A DNA stretch of 64,000 nt, taken from contig NZ_NFUR01000002.1 in assembly GCF_002127225.1 (NCBI RefSeq), positions 310,001 through 374,000 of the forward strand, written 5' to 3'. The stretch comes from Sphingomonas sp. IBVSS2. GTDB lineage: Bacteria > Pseudomonadota > Alphaproteobacteria > Sphingomonadales > Sphingomonadaceae. A model generated the notes under the pieces. That model was not told where the DNA came from. It did no database searches and saw nothing but the letters and a program-made list of their open reading frames with translations. This document shows positions 44,167-51,162 of this stretch, piece by piece. Each line of letters begins with the position of its first letter. Positions within the stretch are counted from its first letter, which is position 1. The translations under genes were made by a program, and so were the position numbers.

Positions 44167-45044
44167 GACAGCCTGTCCAGCACCGTGCCCAGGCTGCCCC
44201 CTGCCGCGGCCAGCCGCGCCTCGGCGTCCGCCGGGGCCAGGCCATGCGCGATCAGCACCGCGCGCTTGATGTCGCGCCCGCCGGCATCGAGTGCCGCCTC
44301 GGCCGCGGCCCCGTCCACGCCCGCCAGCGTGCCGACCATGCGGATCGCACGGGCGCGCAGCTTGGCGTTCGAGACCTGCATGTTGACCATCAGCCCCTCA
44401 TGAACGAGCCCGAGCCGCAACATGATCCCGGTGGAGAGAAGATTGAGCGCGACCTTCTGCGCGGTGCCCGCCTTCATCCGCGTGGAGCCCGCCACCACTT
44501 CGCTGCCGGTATCGGCGAGGATCGCATGCTCGGCCGCCGCCAGGACCGGGGTGCCGGCATTGTTGGCAAGAGCGATCGTCAGCGCGCCCGCGGCGCGGGC
44601 CGCCTCGAGCGCGGCGATCACATAGGGGGTGCGCCCGCTCGCCGCGACGCCGATCAGCACGTCGTCCGCGCCGATCTCCTCGATCGCCACGGCTGCCAGC
44701 GCGGCCTCGCGGCTGTCCTCCGCGCCTTCCTGCGTCCGCGTCAGCGCGGCCGGCCCGCCCGCGATCAGGAAGGCCAGCCGCTCGACCGGCCAGTTGAAGG
44801 TGGGGGTGAGTTCCACCCCGTCCTGCACGCCGATCCGGCCCGACGTGCCCGCGCCGGCATAGGCGATGCGCCCGCCGCGCCGCAGCCGCTCCGCTGCCGC
44901 GTCGATCGCCGCCGCCATCGCGCCGGTCTGGCTCTTCAGCGCCGCGATCGCCGCTAGCTGGGCTTCGAGCATCGCTTCCACCGCCGCCTCGGTGGGCCAG
45001 CGGTCGATCGCGCGGTAGCGGGGGTCTGCGGCTTCAGTCGGCAT
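44163..45044 (-). CDS. murQ: N-acetylmuramic acid 6-phosphate etherase
   Basis: A 293-residue SIS-domain enzyme that removes the lactyl ether from MurNAc-6-P to give GlcNAc-6-P. DPRYRAIDRWPTEAAVEAML opens it, AGAGTSGRIGVQDGVEL is the SIS site, and EGAEDS and STRMKAGTAQKVALNLLSTG are typical of MurQ. It overlaps the kinase stop by 11 bases. Start at 45044 is chosen since the family begins just there. Confidence 0.93.
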   Translation of the reverse strand: MPTEAADPRYRAIDRWPTEAAVEAMLEAQLAAIAALKSQTGAMAAAIDAAAERLRRGGRIAYAGAGTSGRIGVQDGVELTPTFNWPVERLAFLIAGGPAALTRTQEGAEDSREAALAAVAIEEIGADDVLIGVAASGRTPYVIAALEAARAAGALTIALANNAGTPVLAAAEHAILADTGSEVVAGSTRMKAGTAQKVALNLLSTGIMLRLGLVHEGLMVNMQVSNAKLRARAIRMVGTLAGVDGAAAEAALDAGGRDIKRAVLIAHGLAPADAEARLAAAGGSLGTVLDRLS

Positions 45045-45927
45045 CGGGCTTCCGGGTCGGGAGGGCAGTGGCGGGCAGGCCGGCGAGCAGCAGCGCCCCG
45101 TCGAGCGGATCGGAGACCGCATCGACGAGCCGTGCGACGGTGCGCGCGCGCAGCCAGGGCCTTATCCGCATGGCGAGGCCCCCGGCGAGCGCGCAGCGGA
45201 CCGCGCCACGCGCGAAGATCGTCTCGATGAACCGCTCGATATGCTGCGCCGCGTCCTCCACGATCGAGCGGGCGATCGCGTCGTTGTTCTCGGCATAATC
45301 CATCACCAGCGGCGCGAAGGCGGCATAGTCCTTGGGGGTGGCGGCATCCATCCAGGCGACTGCGCGGGCCGTGTCGTGCCCGAAGCCGGCGGTGACGGCG
45401 TGGCTGAGCGGCGTCACTTCGCTGCGCCCGTCGAGCGCCCGGAGCGCATGGCGCATCGCGCTGAGGCCCAGCGCGGCGCCGCTGCCCTCGTCCGAGATCG
45501 GGAAGCCATAGCCGCCGATCGTGAAGCTGGTGGTGCCCACCCGCACTTCGGCCACGCTGCCGGTGCCGATGATCAGCGTCGCGCCCTCGACGCCCGCATG
45601 CGCGCCGAGATTGGCGATCGCCGCGTCGGTGACGAACTCGATCGCGGCGAAGGGGAAGGGGAGCGCGGCGAGCTGCTCGCGCATCCCGGGGCGCGAGATG
45701 CCCGCGATGCCCATGCCGGCCCGGATCGTCGCAACCTCCGCTTCGTCGAGCCCTGAGGCCGAGATCGCCTGGCCGGCGACGTCGCGCAGCACGGCGTGGA
45801 GCCGCTCGATGCCGATCCGCGTATTGGCCGGGCCGCTCTCGCCGGTGCCGAGGATCGTTCCGCGCTCGTCCGTCAGCCGGCTGCGGCAATGGCTGCCGCC
45901 CGCATCAATACCGAGGAAATAGGCCAT
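45034..45927 (-). CDS. BadF-type GlcNAc/MurNAc kinase
   Basis: A 297-residue ASKHA-fold kinase. FLGIDAGGSHCRSRLTDERG is phosphate-1, IIGTGSVAEV phosphate-2 and ISDEGSGAALG the connecting motif, as in the BadF/BadG family. Together with murQ and nagA it probably phosphorylates GlcNAc and perhaps MurNAc, as MurK of the same family does. Which sugar is used cannot be told. An AGGGAG site precedes the ATG. Confidence 0.85.
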   Translation of the reverse strand: MAYFLGIDAGGSHCRSRLTDERGTILGTGESGPANTRIGIERLHAVLRDVAGQAISASGLDEAEVATIRAGMGIAGISRPGMREQLAALPFPFAAIEFVTDAAIANLGAHAGVEGATLIIGTGSVAEVRVGTTSFTIGGYGFPISDEGSGAALGLSAMRHALRALDGRSEVTPLSHAVTAGFGHDTARAVAWMDAATPKDYAAFAPLVMDYAENNDAIARSIVEDAAQHIERFIETIFARGAVRCALAGGLAMRIRPWLRARTVARLVDAVSDPLDGALLLAGLPATALPTRKPDAD

Positions 45928-46011
45928 GCTCGCTCCCTACAGCAGCCGGCGCGCATTTTGCCATGCCGAACCGCCCAGGGGGCCATAATCCGCGGATATG
46001 GCCGTTGTCGG

Positions 46012-46692
46012 TCAGATCAGGCCCTTGCGCACCGCGATCACCGCCGCGTGGATCTTGTTCGATGCGGAGAGCTTGCGCGTGGCATTGACCAAGTGGAACT
46101 CCACCGTCCGCTGGCTGCGGCCCATGATCGTCGCGGTTTCCCAGGCGGTCTTGCCCAGGCTCACCCAGCGCAGGCATTCGATCTCGCGCTCGCTCAGCGC
46201 GGCGCCCGCCGCCCCGATCGCCGCGGCGGGATCGGGAATGTCCGGGTCGCTGCGCGTCGCAGGGCGGGTAAAGGCGCGCGCGGCGGCGATCAGCGCGAAA
46301 TCGGTATTGTCGGTGATGCATCCCACTGCCTTGTGATGGCCCGATCCGGCATCGAGCAGCAGGCAGGCGACCGAGCGGATCCAGCGCGTCTGCCCATCGG
46401 GCCGGATCAATCGGAAATCGACATGATAGCGCAGGTCGCGCGCGATCAGCTCCACCACCATGGCCAGGTCTATCGTCGTGGCCAGTGCTTCGTCTTCGGG
46501 ATGAATGAAGGGCCGGAAATCGGCAAGGCTGCGCACCATGTTGGGCTGCAGCCCGGTGATCTGATACCAGCGCGCGTCGCAGACGAGCAGGTCGGCATCG
46601 ATGTCATAGTCCCATAGCCCTACCTCCAGGGCCCTCAGGCGCAGTTCAAAGTCTTCGTCGGGGCGGGGCTCGGCGCTTTCCCCAGATGTCAT
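46012..46692 (-). CDS. PAS-LuxR transcriptional regulator
   Basis: A 226-residue regulator. Residues about 18-130 form a PAS domain (LRALEVGLWDYDIDADLLVCDARWYQITG, HPEDE). Residues about 162-226 form a LuxR-type helix-turn-helix (LSEREIECLRWVSLGKTAWETATIMGRSQRTVEFHL). It is 84 bases upstream of the recycling operon on the same strand, so it may control it or be co-transcribed. The ATG at 46692 has GGAGGG close to it (short spacing). No acyl-homoserine-lactone domain is seen. Confidence 0.85.
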   Translation of the reverse strand: MTSGESAEPRPDEDFELRLRALEVGLWDYDIDADLLVCDARWYQITGLQPNMVRSLADFRPFIHPEDEALATTIDLAMVVELIARDLRYHVDFRLIRPDGQTRWIRSVACLLLDAGSGHHKAVGCITDNTDFALIAAARAFTRPATRSDPDIPDPAAAIGAAGAALSEREIECLRWVSLGKTAWETATIMGRSQRTVEFHLVNATRKLSASNKIHAAVIAVRKGLI

Positions 46693-46760
46693 AACCCTCC
46701 AACCACAATCTTGTCGTGTTCCGCCGGAGAACGTTTCCCAGACGTCACGGTTCCTGTGTG

Positions 46761-46781
46761 GCCCTCGGTTAACCCGAGGGC
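46761..46781. promoter_or_regulatory. Perfect hairpin before the LuxR-type gene
   Basis: GCCCTCGG and CCGAGGGC form an 8-bp stem with a TTAAC loop, 69 bases before the regulator's start. It contains GTTAAC. It could be a leader hairpin or an operator. Confidence 0.4.
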
Positions 46782-46814
46782 AAGGGTGATGGGAGCCCCT
46801 CCGTGGCTCGCCGG

Positions 46815-46836
46815 AAACACGTAAATTTACGAGTTT
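46815..46836. promoter_or_regulatory. 22-base palindrome in divergent control region
   Basis: The core CGTAAATTTACG (46820-46831) is a perfect 12-base palindrome, and the flanks AAAC/GTTT extend it to 20 of 22 symmetric positions. AT-rich symmetry stands out in this GC-rich DNA. It lies between the LuxR-type gene (46692) and the small plus-strand gene (46892), so it is a candidate operator. Confidence 0.5.
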
Positions 46837-46891
46837 TCCCTCCCGCTCGCGGGGCGCAGGCTTCGCCCGAGACCAGTGAGACGAAACGACC

Positions 46892-47131
46892 ATGCCAGCG
46901 AATGCGAAGCGCAAGGACCCCGATCTCGAACAGGACGCCGTTCCGGGCGGGCGCGTGGCGCTCCGGGATGTGGCGATGTTTTCCGGCGAGGAACTGGTCC
47001 TGCGCTTCGGCGCTTCCGCGGCGCAGCAGCTGGTCGACCTGATCGTCGCCGCGATCCGCAAGGGCGACGACGACGAAGTGGCCGCGATCGACGGACGGCT
47101 CCAGGAAGTGGAGCGGGCGCTGCGGGGGTAG
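46892..47131 (+). CDS. Small protein of unknown function
   Basis: A 79-residue, charged, probably cytoplasmic protein: basic start, then RVALRDVAMFSGEELVLRFGASAAQQLVDLIVAAIRKGDDDEV and a final amphipathic helix. No family is recognised. Ribosome site is weak (GTGAGACG), but codon use and the divergent layout with the LuxR-type gene suggest that it is real. It converges on gshA, with 46 bases between. Confidence 0.5.
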   Translation: MPANAKRKDPDLEQDAVPGGRVALRDVAMFSGEELVLRFGASAAQQLVDLIVAAIRKGDDDEVAAIDGRLQEVERALRG

Positions 47132-47177
47132 GCGGGGGACCTGGCCTTCCCGGTGGCACTCCCCCGGGCCGGGAAGG

Positions 47178-48551
47178 CTAGAAGCGCGCTTCCTCATAGA
47201 CGCGGCGGATGTCGCCCTGCCAATCGCCGTTGAAGCGGTCGAGCAGCACCTGCGCCGGCACCTTGCCGGTGCGCACCACTTCGCGCAGCGGATCGAGGAA
47301 GCCGGACTCATTGTCGCCCGAGGCATTGAGCTGCGCCCGTGCATTGAGCCCCGCCGCGGCGATGTCGAGCACCTCGCCGGCGATGTCCCTCAGCTTGCCG
47401 CCGCCCGGCAGCGGCGCATCGAGGGCGAGCTTCGGCACCGAGCTGCGCAGCTCCTCGCGCGCTTCCATCGACCAGCCCTTGACCAGGTCCCAGCCGGCAT
47501 CGAGGGCGCCCTGGTCGTAGAGCAGGCCCACCCAGAGGGCGGGGAGGGCGCAGATCCGCCCCCAGCGCCCGCCATCGGCGCCGCGCATCTCGAGGAAGGT
47601 CTTCAGCCGCACTTCGGGGAAGGCCGTGGAGAGATGGTCCGCCCAGTCGTCCATCGTCGGCTTGTGGCCGGGATAGGCGGGCAGCTCGCCCTTCAGGAAA
47701 TCGCGGAAGCTCTGCCCCGCCGCGTCGATATATTTGCCGTCGCGATAGACGAAGTACATCGGCACATCGAGCGCATATTCGGCGTAGCGCTCATAGCCGA
47801 AACCTTCCTCGAACACGAAGGGCAGCATGCCCGTCCGCGCCGGATCGGTGTCCGACCAGATATGGCTGCGGTAGCTCAGATAGCCATTGGGCTTGCCCTC
47901 GGTGAAGGGCGAGTTGGCGAACAGCGCCGTCGCCAGCGGCTGCAGCGCCAGTCCGACGCGGAATTTCTGTGCCATGTCCGCTTCGGAGGCATAGTCGAGG
48001 TTCACCTGGATCGTGCAGGTGCGCAGCATCATGTCGAGGCCGAGATTGCCCACGCGCGGCATGTGCCGCAGCATGATCCCGTAGCGGCCCTTGGGCATGA
48101 TCGGCAGCTCGGCGCGGGTCTTGTCGGGCCACATGCCCAGGCCGAGGAAATTCAGGCCGAGCTTGTCGCCGACCTGCTTTACCTGTTCCAGGTGCCGCCC
48201 GGTCTCGCCACAGGTCTCGTGGAGATTCTCCAGCGGCGCGCCCGAAAGCTCCAGCTGGCCGGCCGGCTCCAGGCTCACCGTGCCGTCGGGCCCCGAGAGT
48301 GCAATGACGTTGCCGCCTTCGAGTACCGGCTTCCAGCCGAACTGGGTCAGCTCGCCCAGCAGGTCGCGGATGCCGCCCGGCTCGTCATAGCTGGGAGCGT
48401 GAAAGTCCCTGGTCGCGAACACGAACTTCTCGTGCTCGGTGCCGATGCGCCAGCGATCCTTCGGCTTCTCGCCCCTGGCGAAATACTCGATCAGCTGGGC
48501 GCGGTCCTCGATCGGAGCCGACACCTTGTTGCTTTCGGTCTTGGTGCTCAT
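47178..48551 (-). CDS. gshA: Glutamate-cysteine ligase, class II
   Basis: A 457-residue enzyme for the first step of glutathione synthesis. It is of the plant/alphaproteobacterial type: WRIGTEHEKFVF, VLEGGNVIALSGPDGTVSLEPAGQLELSG, LNFLGLGMWPDKTRAELPIMPKGRY and MLRTCTIQVNLDY carry the Glu and metal sites. Length is normal. The start overlaps the amidase stop by 4 bases (ATGA), so both come from one message. Confidence 0.93.
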   Translation of the reverse strand: MSTKTESNKVSAPIEDRAQLIEYFARGEKPKDRWRIGTEHEKFVFATRDFHAPSYDEPGGIRDLLGELTQFGWKPVLEGGNVIALSGPDGTVSLEPAGQLELSGAPLENLHETCGETGRHLEQVKQVGDKLGLNFLGLGMWPDKTRAELPIMPKGRYGIMLRHMPRVGNLGLDMMLRTCTIQVNLDYASEADMAQKFRVGLALQPLATALFANSPFTEGKPNGYLSYRSHIWSDTDPARTGMLPFVFEEGFGYERYAEYALDVPMYFVYRDGKYIDAAGQSFRDFLKGELPAYPGHKPTMDDWADHLSTAFPEVRLKTFLEMRGADGGRWGRICALPALWVGLLYDQGALDAGWDLVKGWSMEAREELRSSVPKLALDAPLPGGGKLRDIAGEVLDIAAAGLNARAQLNASGDNESGFLDPLREVVRTGKVPAQVLLDRFNGDWQGDIRRVYEEARF

Positions 48552-49372
48552 GCGAAGGTCTCGACGGGAGGGATGGGGCGGCGGTGGCGCAGCACCGGCA
48601 CGCGGGAACGGATATCCTCGACACGCGCCAGGTCGATCTCGGCGGAACCGAGACCGGCTTCCTCGCCCATGTCGAGCAGCACTTCGCCCCAGGGATCGAT
48701 CACCAGCGAGTGGCCATAGGTGGCGCGGCCGTCCGCGTGCAGCCCGGTCTGCGCCGCGGCGATGACATAGGCGCCGGCCTCGATCGCGCGGGCACGCAGC
48801 AGCACGTGCCAATGCGCCTGGCCGGTGGGACGGGTAAAGGCGGCGGGGACGGCGAGGGCGGTGGCGCCGGCATCGCTGAGCGCGCGGAACAGGTCCGGGA
48901 AGCGCATGTCGTAGCAGATCGCGAGGCCGAGCTTGCCGATCGGCGTATCGACCAGGATCGCGCGTTCGCCCCGGCAATAGGTGTTGGATTCGCGCCAGCT
49001 CTCGCCGGTGGCGAGGTCGACGTCGAACAGGTGCAGCTTGTCGTAATGCGCCCGGATCGCGCCGGTGCCGTCGATGACGAAGCCGCGGTTCAGGAACTTC
49101 TCGCCTTCGCCCTTGAGCGCCAGGGAGCCCAGATGCACCCAGATGCCGTGCTTCGCCGCGGCCTCGCGCGTCGCGGCCAGGACGGGATCCTCCGCCTCCG
49201 CCACCACGTGGCGGCGCGCGCGCGCGCGATCGCCGTCGAGCAGGCCGGACATCTCGGGCGTGAACAGCATCGCGCTGCCCTCCGCCGCCGCCTGCGCGAT
49301 ACCGTCGATGACGGTACGGGCATTGGCGGCCGGATCGATCCCGCTCGTCATTTGCAGCAGGCTGGCCTTCAT
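48548..49372 (-). CDS. Nitrilase-family amidase (Nit1/deaminated-glutathione type)
   Basis: A 274-residue carbon-nitrogen hydrolase with catalytic E40 (FTPEMSG), K112 (HYDKLHLFDVD) and C153 (AICYDMRFPDLFR). The KLHLFDVD and RALSDAGATALAVPAAFT motifs match the Nit1 branch, whose known role is hydrolysing deaminated glutathione. Coupling to gshA supports that role, though omega-amidase activity is possible. Confidence 0.88.
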   Translation of the reverse strand: MKASLLQMTSGIDPAANARTVIDGIAQAAAEGSAMLFTPEMSGLLDGDRARARRHVVAEAEDPVLAATREAAAKHGIWVHLGSLALKGEGEKFLNRGFVIDGTGAIRAHYDKLHLFDVDLATGESWRESNTYCRGERAILVDTPIGKLGLAICYDMRFPDLFRALSDAGATALAVPAAFTRPTGQAHWHVLLRARAIEAGAYVIAAAQTGLHADGRATYGHSLVIDPWGEVLLDMGEEAGLGSAEIDLARVEDIRSRVPVLRHRRPIPPVETFA

Positions 49373-49397
49373 CGCTTCCTCCCCTTCAGGGCCGGGA

Positions 49398-50714
49398 TCA
49401 GCCGTGCTTCGGCTTGCCGACGCCGACCAGCTTCAGGCCGGCGCGCTCCGCCTCGGCCGGCGGATAGATGTTGCGCAGGTCGACCAGCAGCGGCGTCTTG
49501 AGCACCGCCTTGATCCGGCCGAGATCGAGTGCGCGGAACGCGTCCCACTCCGTCACGATCACCAGCGCGTCGGCTCCGTCCGCCGCGGCATAGGCGCTTT
49601 CGCTGAACTCGACGTTCGGCAGCAGCGGACGCGCCTGCTCGAAACCTTCCGGATCATAGGCCTTCACCGTGGCGCCGGCATCCTCCAGCGCCGCGACGAT
49701 CGAAAGACTGGGCGCGTCGCGCATGTCATCGGTATTCGGCTTGAAGGTAAGGCCCAGGATGCCGATGGTCTTGCCGCGCACGTCGCCGCCCATCGCCTTG
49801 ATCACCTTGCGGCCCATGGCGCGCTTGCGGGCGTCGTTCACCTGCACCGTGGCCTCGACGATGCGCAGCGGAGTCTCGTTGTCGCCCGCCGTCTTGAGCA
49901 GCGCCAGCGTGTCCTTGGGGAAGCAGGAGCCGCCATAGCCGGGGCCGGCATGGAGGAACTTGCTGCCGATCCGGTTGTCGAGCCCGATGCCGCGCGCCAC
50001 TTCCTGCACGTCGGCACCCACTTCCTCGCACAGGTCGGCGATTTCGTTGATGAAGGTGATCTTCACCGCCAGGAATGCGTTGGCGGCATATTTGATCAGC
50101 TCGCTGGTGCGGCGGCCGGTGAACAGGATCGGCGCGCTCTGGTTGAGCGAGAGCGGCCGGTAGATCGCGCGCATCACGTCGCGCGCTTCCTCGTCGTCGG
50201 TGCCGACGACCACACGGTCGGGCCGCTTGAAATCCTCGATCGCCGCGCCTTCGCGCAGGAATTCGGGGTTGGAGACGACCCTGGCGCCGGCACCCGAGGC
50301 CACTTCGCGCATGATCCGCTCCACTTCGTCGCCGGTGCCGACGGGCACGGTCGACTTGGTGACGATCACTGCCGGCCCGGTCAGGTTCTCGGCGATCTCG
50401 CGCGCGGCGGCGAAGACATAGCTGAGATCGGCATGGCCATCGCCGCGGCGGCTGGGCGTGCCGACCGCGATGAACACCGCGTCGGCACCCTTCACGCCTT
50501 CGGCCAGGTCGGTGGTGAAGGAGAGCCGGCCGGCCTTCACGTTCGAGGCGACCAGTGCGTCGAGCCCCGGCTCGTAGATCGGCATCACGCCCTGGTGGAG
50601 CAGCTCGATCTTGCGCGCATCCTTGTCGACGCAGACCACTTCATGGCCGAAGTCCGAGAAACAGGCACCGGAAACCAGGCCGACATAGCCCGTGCCGATC
50701 ATCGCTATGCGCAA
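49398..50714 (-). CDS. ugd: UDP-glucose 6-dehydrogenase
   Basis: A 438-residue NAD enzyme that makes UDP-glucuronate for polysaccharide. MRIAMIGTGYVGLV (N-terminus), SNPEFLREGAAIEDF, AANAFLAVKITFINE and GPGYGGSCFPKDT with catalytic C264 are present. The start is a TTG at 50714: AAGGGG lies 7 bases upstream and the NAD fold starts there. A structured leader and a terminator lie upstream (50841-51002). It is 25 bases before the amidase gene and may share its message. Confidence 0.93.
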   Translation of the reverse strand: MRIAMIGTGYVGLVSGACFSDFGHEVVCVDKDARKIELLHQGVMPIYEPGLDALVASNVKAGRLSFTTDLAEGVKGADAVFIAVGTPSRRGDGHADLSYVFAAAREIAENLTGPAVIVTKSTVPVGTGDEVERIMREVASGAGARVVSNPEFLREGAAIEDFKRPDRVVVGTDDEEARDVMRAIYRPLSLNQSAPILFTGRRTSELIKYAANAFLAVKITFINEIADLCEEVGADVQEVARGIGLDNRIGSKFLHAGPGYGGSCFPKDTLALLKTAGDNETPLRIVEATVQVNDARKRAMGRKVIKAMGGDVRGKTIGILGLTFKPNTDDMRDAPSLSIVAALEDAGATVKAYDPEGFEQARPLLPNVEFSESAYAAADGADALVIVTEWDAFRALDLGRIKAVLKTPLLVDLRNIYPPAEAERAGLKLVGVGKPKHG

Positions 50715-50840
50715 CGTGGATCCCCTTGGGAAGAAAGTCTGTTGCGCAGATAGCGACGCCAGCGCGCGGGGCAAGGGGGCGGGTTGGCGACGCGCTCCGG
50801 CGCGGCCGGCAAGAAAAGCGCGGACAAGGAAACGGGCAAT

Positions 50841-50866
50841 AAAAAAGGCGGCGCGCGGCCGCCTTT
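50841..50866 (-). terminator. Intrinsic terminator upstream of ugd
   Basis: On the minus strand GGCGGC-CGCGC-GCCGCC is followed by TTTTTTATT. It is 127 bases before the ugd start and 74 bases after the 20-codon ORF. So it either ends a small transcript or acts as an attenuator for ugd. Confidence 0.85.
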
Positions 50867-50877
50867 ACCAGTTGTCG

Positions 50878-50929
50878 TCCGGGCCGGTCAGCACGGCCTC
50901 ACATGAGGTCGCTCCACCGCCGGCCCGGA
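50878..50929 (-). ncRNA. Structured RNA element in a short transcript
   Basis: On the minus strand TCCGGGCCGG (50929-50920) pairs exactly with CCGGCCCGGA (50887-50878), a 10-bp stem. Inside, CCTCA/TGAGG (50908-50897) forms a second hairpin. It lies between the small ORF and the terminator. Structure is read by eye from complementarity; I do not recognise a known RNA family. Confidence 0.55.
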
Positions 50930-50939
50930 TGAACGTTCC

Positions 50940-51002
50940 TCAGAACGGGCGGATTTCGTTACCGCCGCCGTCACGGAACATCAGGCTGAAAAACGCGAAC
51001 AT
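50940..51002 (-). CDS. 20-residue small ORF or leader peptide
   Basis: The ORF reads MFAFFSLMFRDGGGNEIRPF. A GGGAG ribosome site lies 7 bases upstream. Five of 20 residues are Phe and the first nine are hydrophobic, so it could be a tiny membrane peptide or an attenuation leader. It is followed by a structured region and a terminator. No known protein is recognised. Confidence 0.5.
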   Translation of the reverse strand: MFAFFSLMFRDGGGNEIRPF

Positions 51003-51020
51003 TCATAGTCTCCCATCGGT

Positions 51021-51034
51021 GCGCACTTGTGCGC
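51021..51034. promoter_or_regulatory. GCGCAC-TT-GTGCGC inverted repeat
   Basis: A perfect 6-bp inverted repeat between the CtrA box and the small ORF's ribosome site. It could be an operator or a 5' hairpin of the short transcript. Confidence 0.4.
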
Positions 51035-51045
51035 GATTCAGATGG

Positions 51046-51060
51046 TTAAAGCCTTCTTAA
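51046..51060. promoter_or_regulatory. Perfect CtrA box TTAA-N7-TTAA
   Basis: TTAA-AGCCTTC-TTAA is an exact match to the full CtrA recognition pattern of alphaproteobacteria. GANTC sites, targets of CcrM methylation, flank it at 51035-51039 and 51065-51069. It lies 44 bases before the minus-strand small ORF and 103 bases before the plus-strand EAL gene. Confidence 0.7.
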
Positions 51061-51121
51061 CAATGAATCAATCCGGATTTCTGCGGAGTTGGCTTCGCAA
51101 AAAGCGCTTCGAACGCGTGGT

Positions 51122-51136
51122 TTAACCGTTCCTTCA
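51122..51136 (+). promoter_or_regulatory. Near-match CtrA site before the EAL gene
   Basis: TTAA-CCGTTCC-TTCA matches seven of the eight fixed CtrA bases. It is 26 bases before the ATG at 51163, the place expected for promoter control of the EAL operon. Confidence 0.4.
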
Positions 51137-51162
51137 AGGGTCGGGGACTAGGCCTAGGGGGC

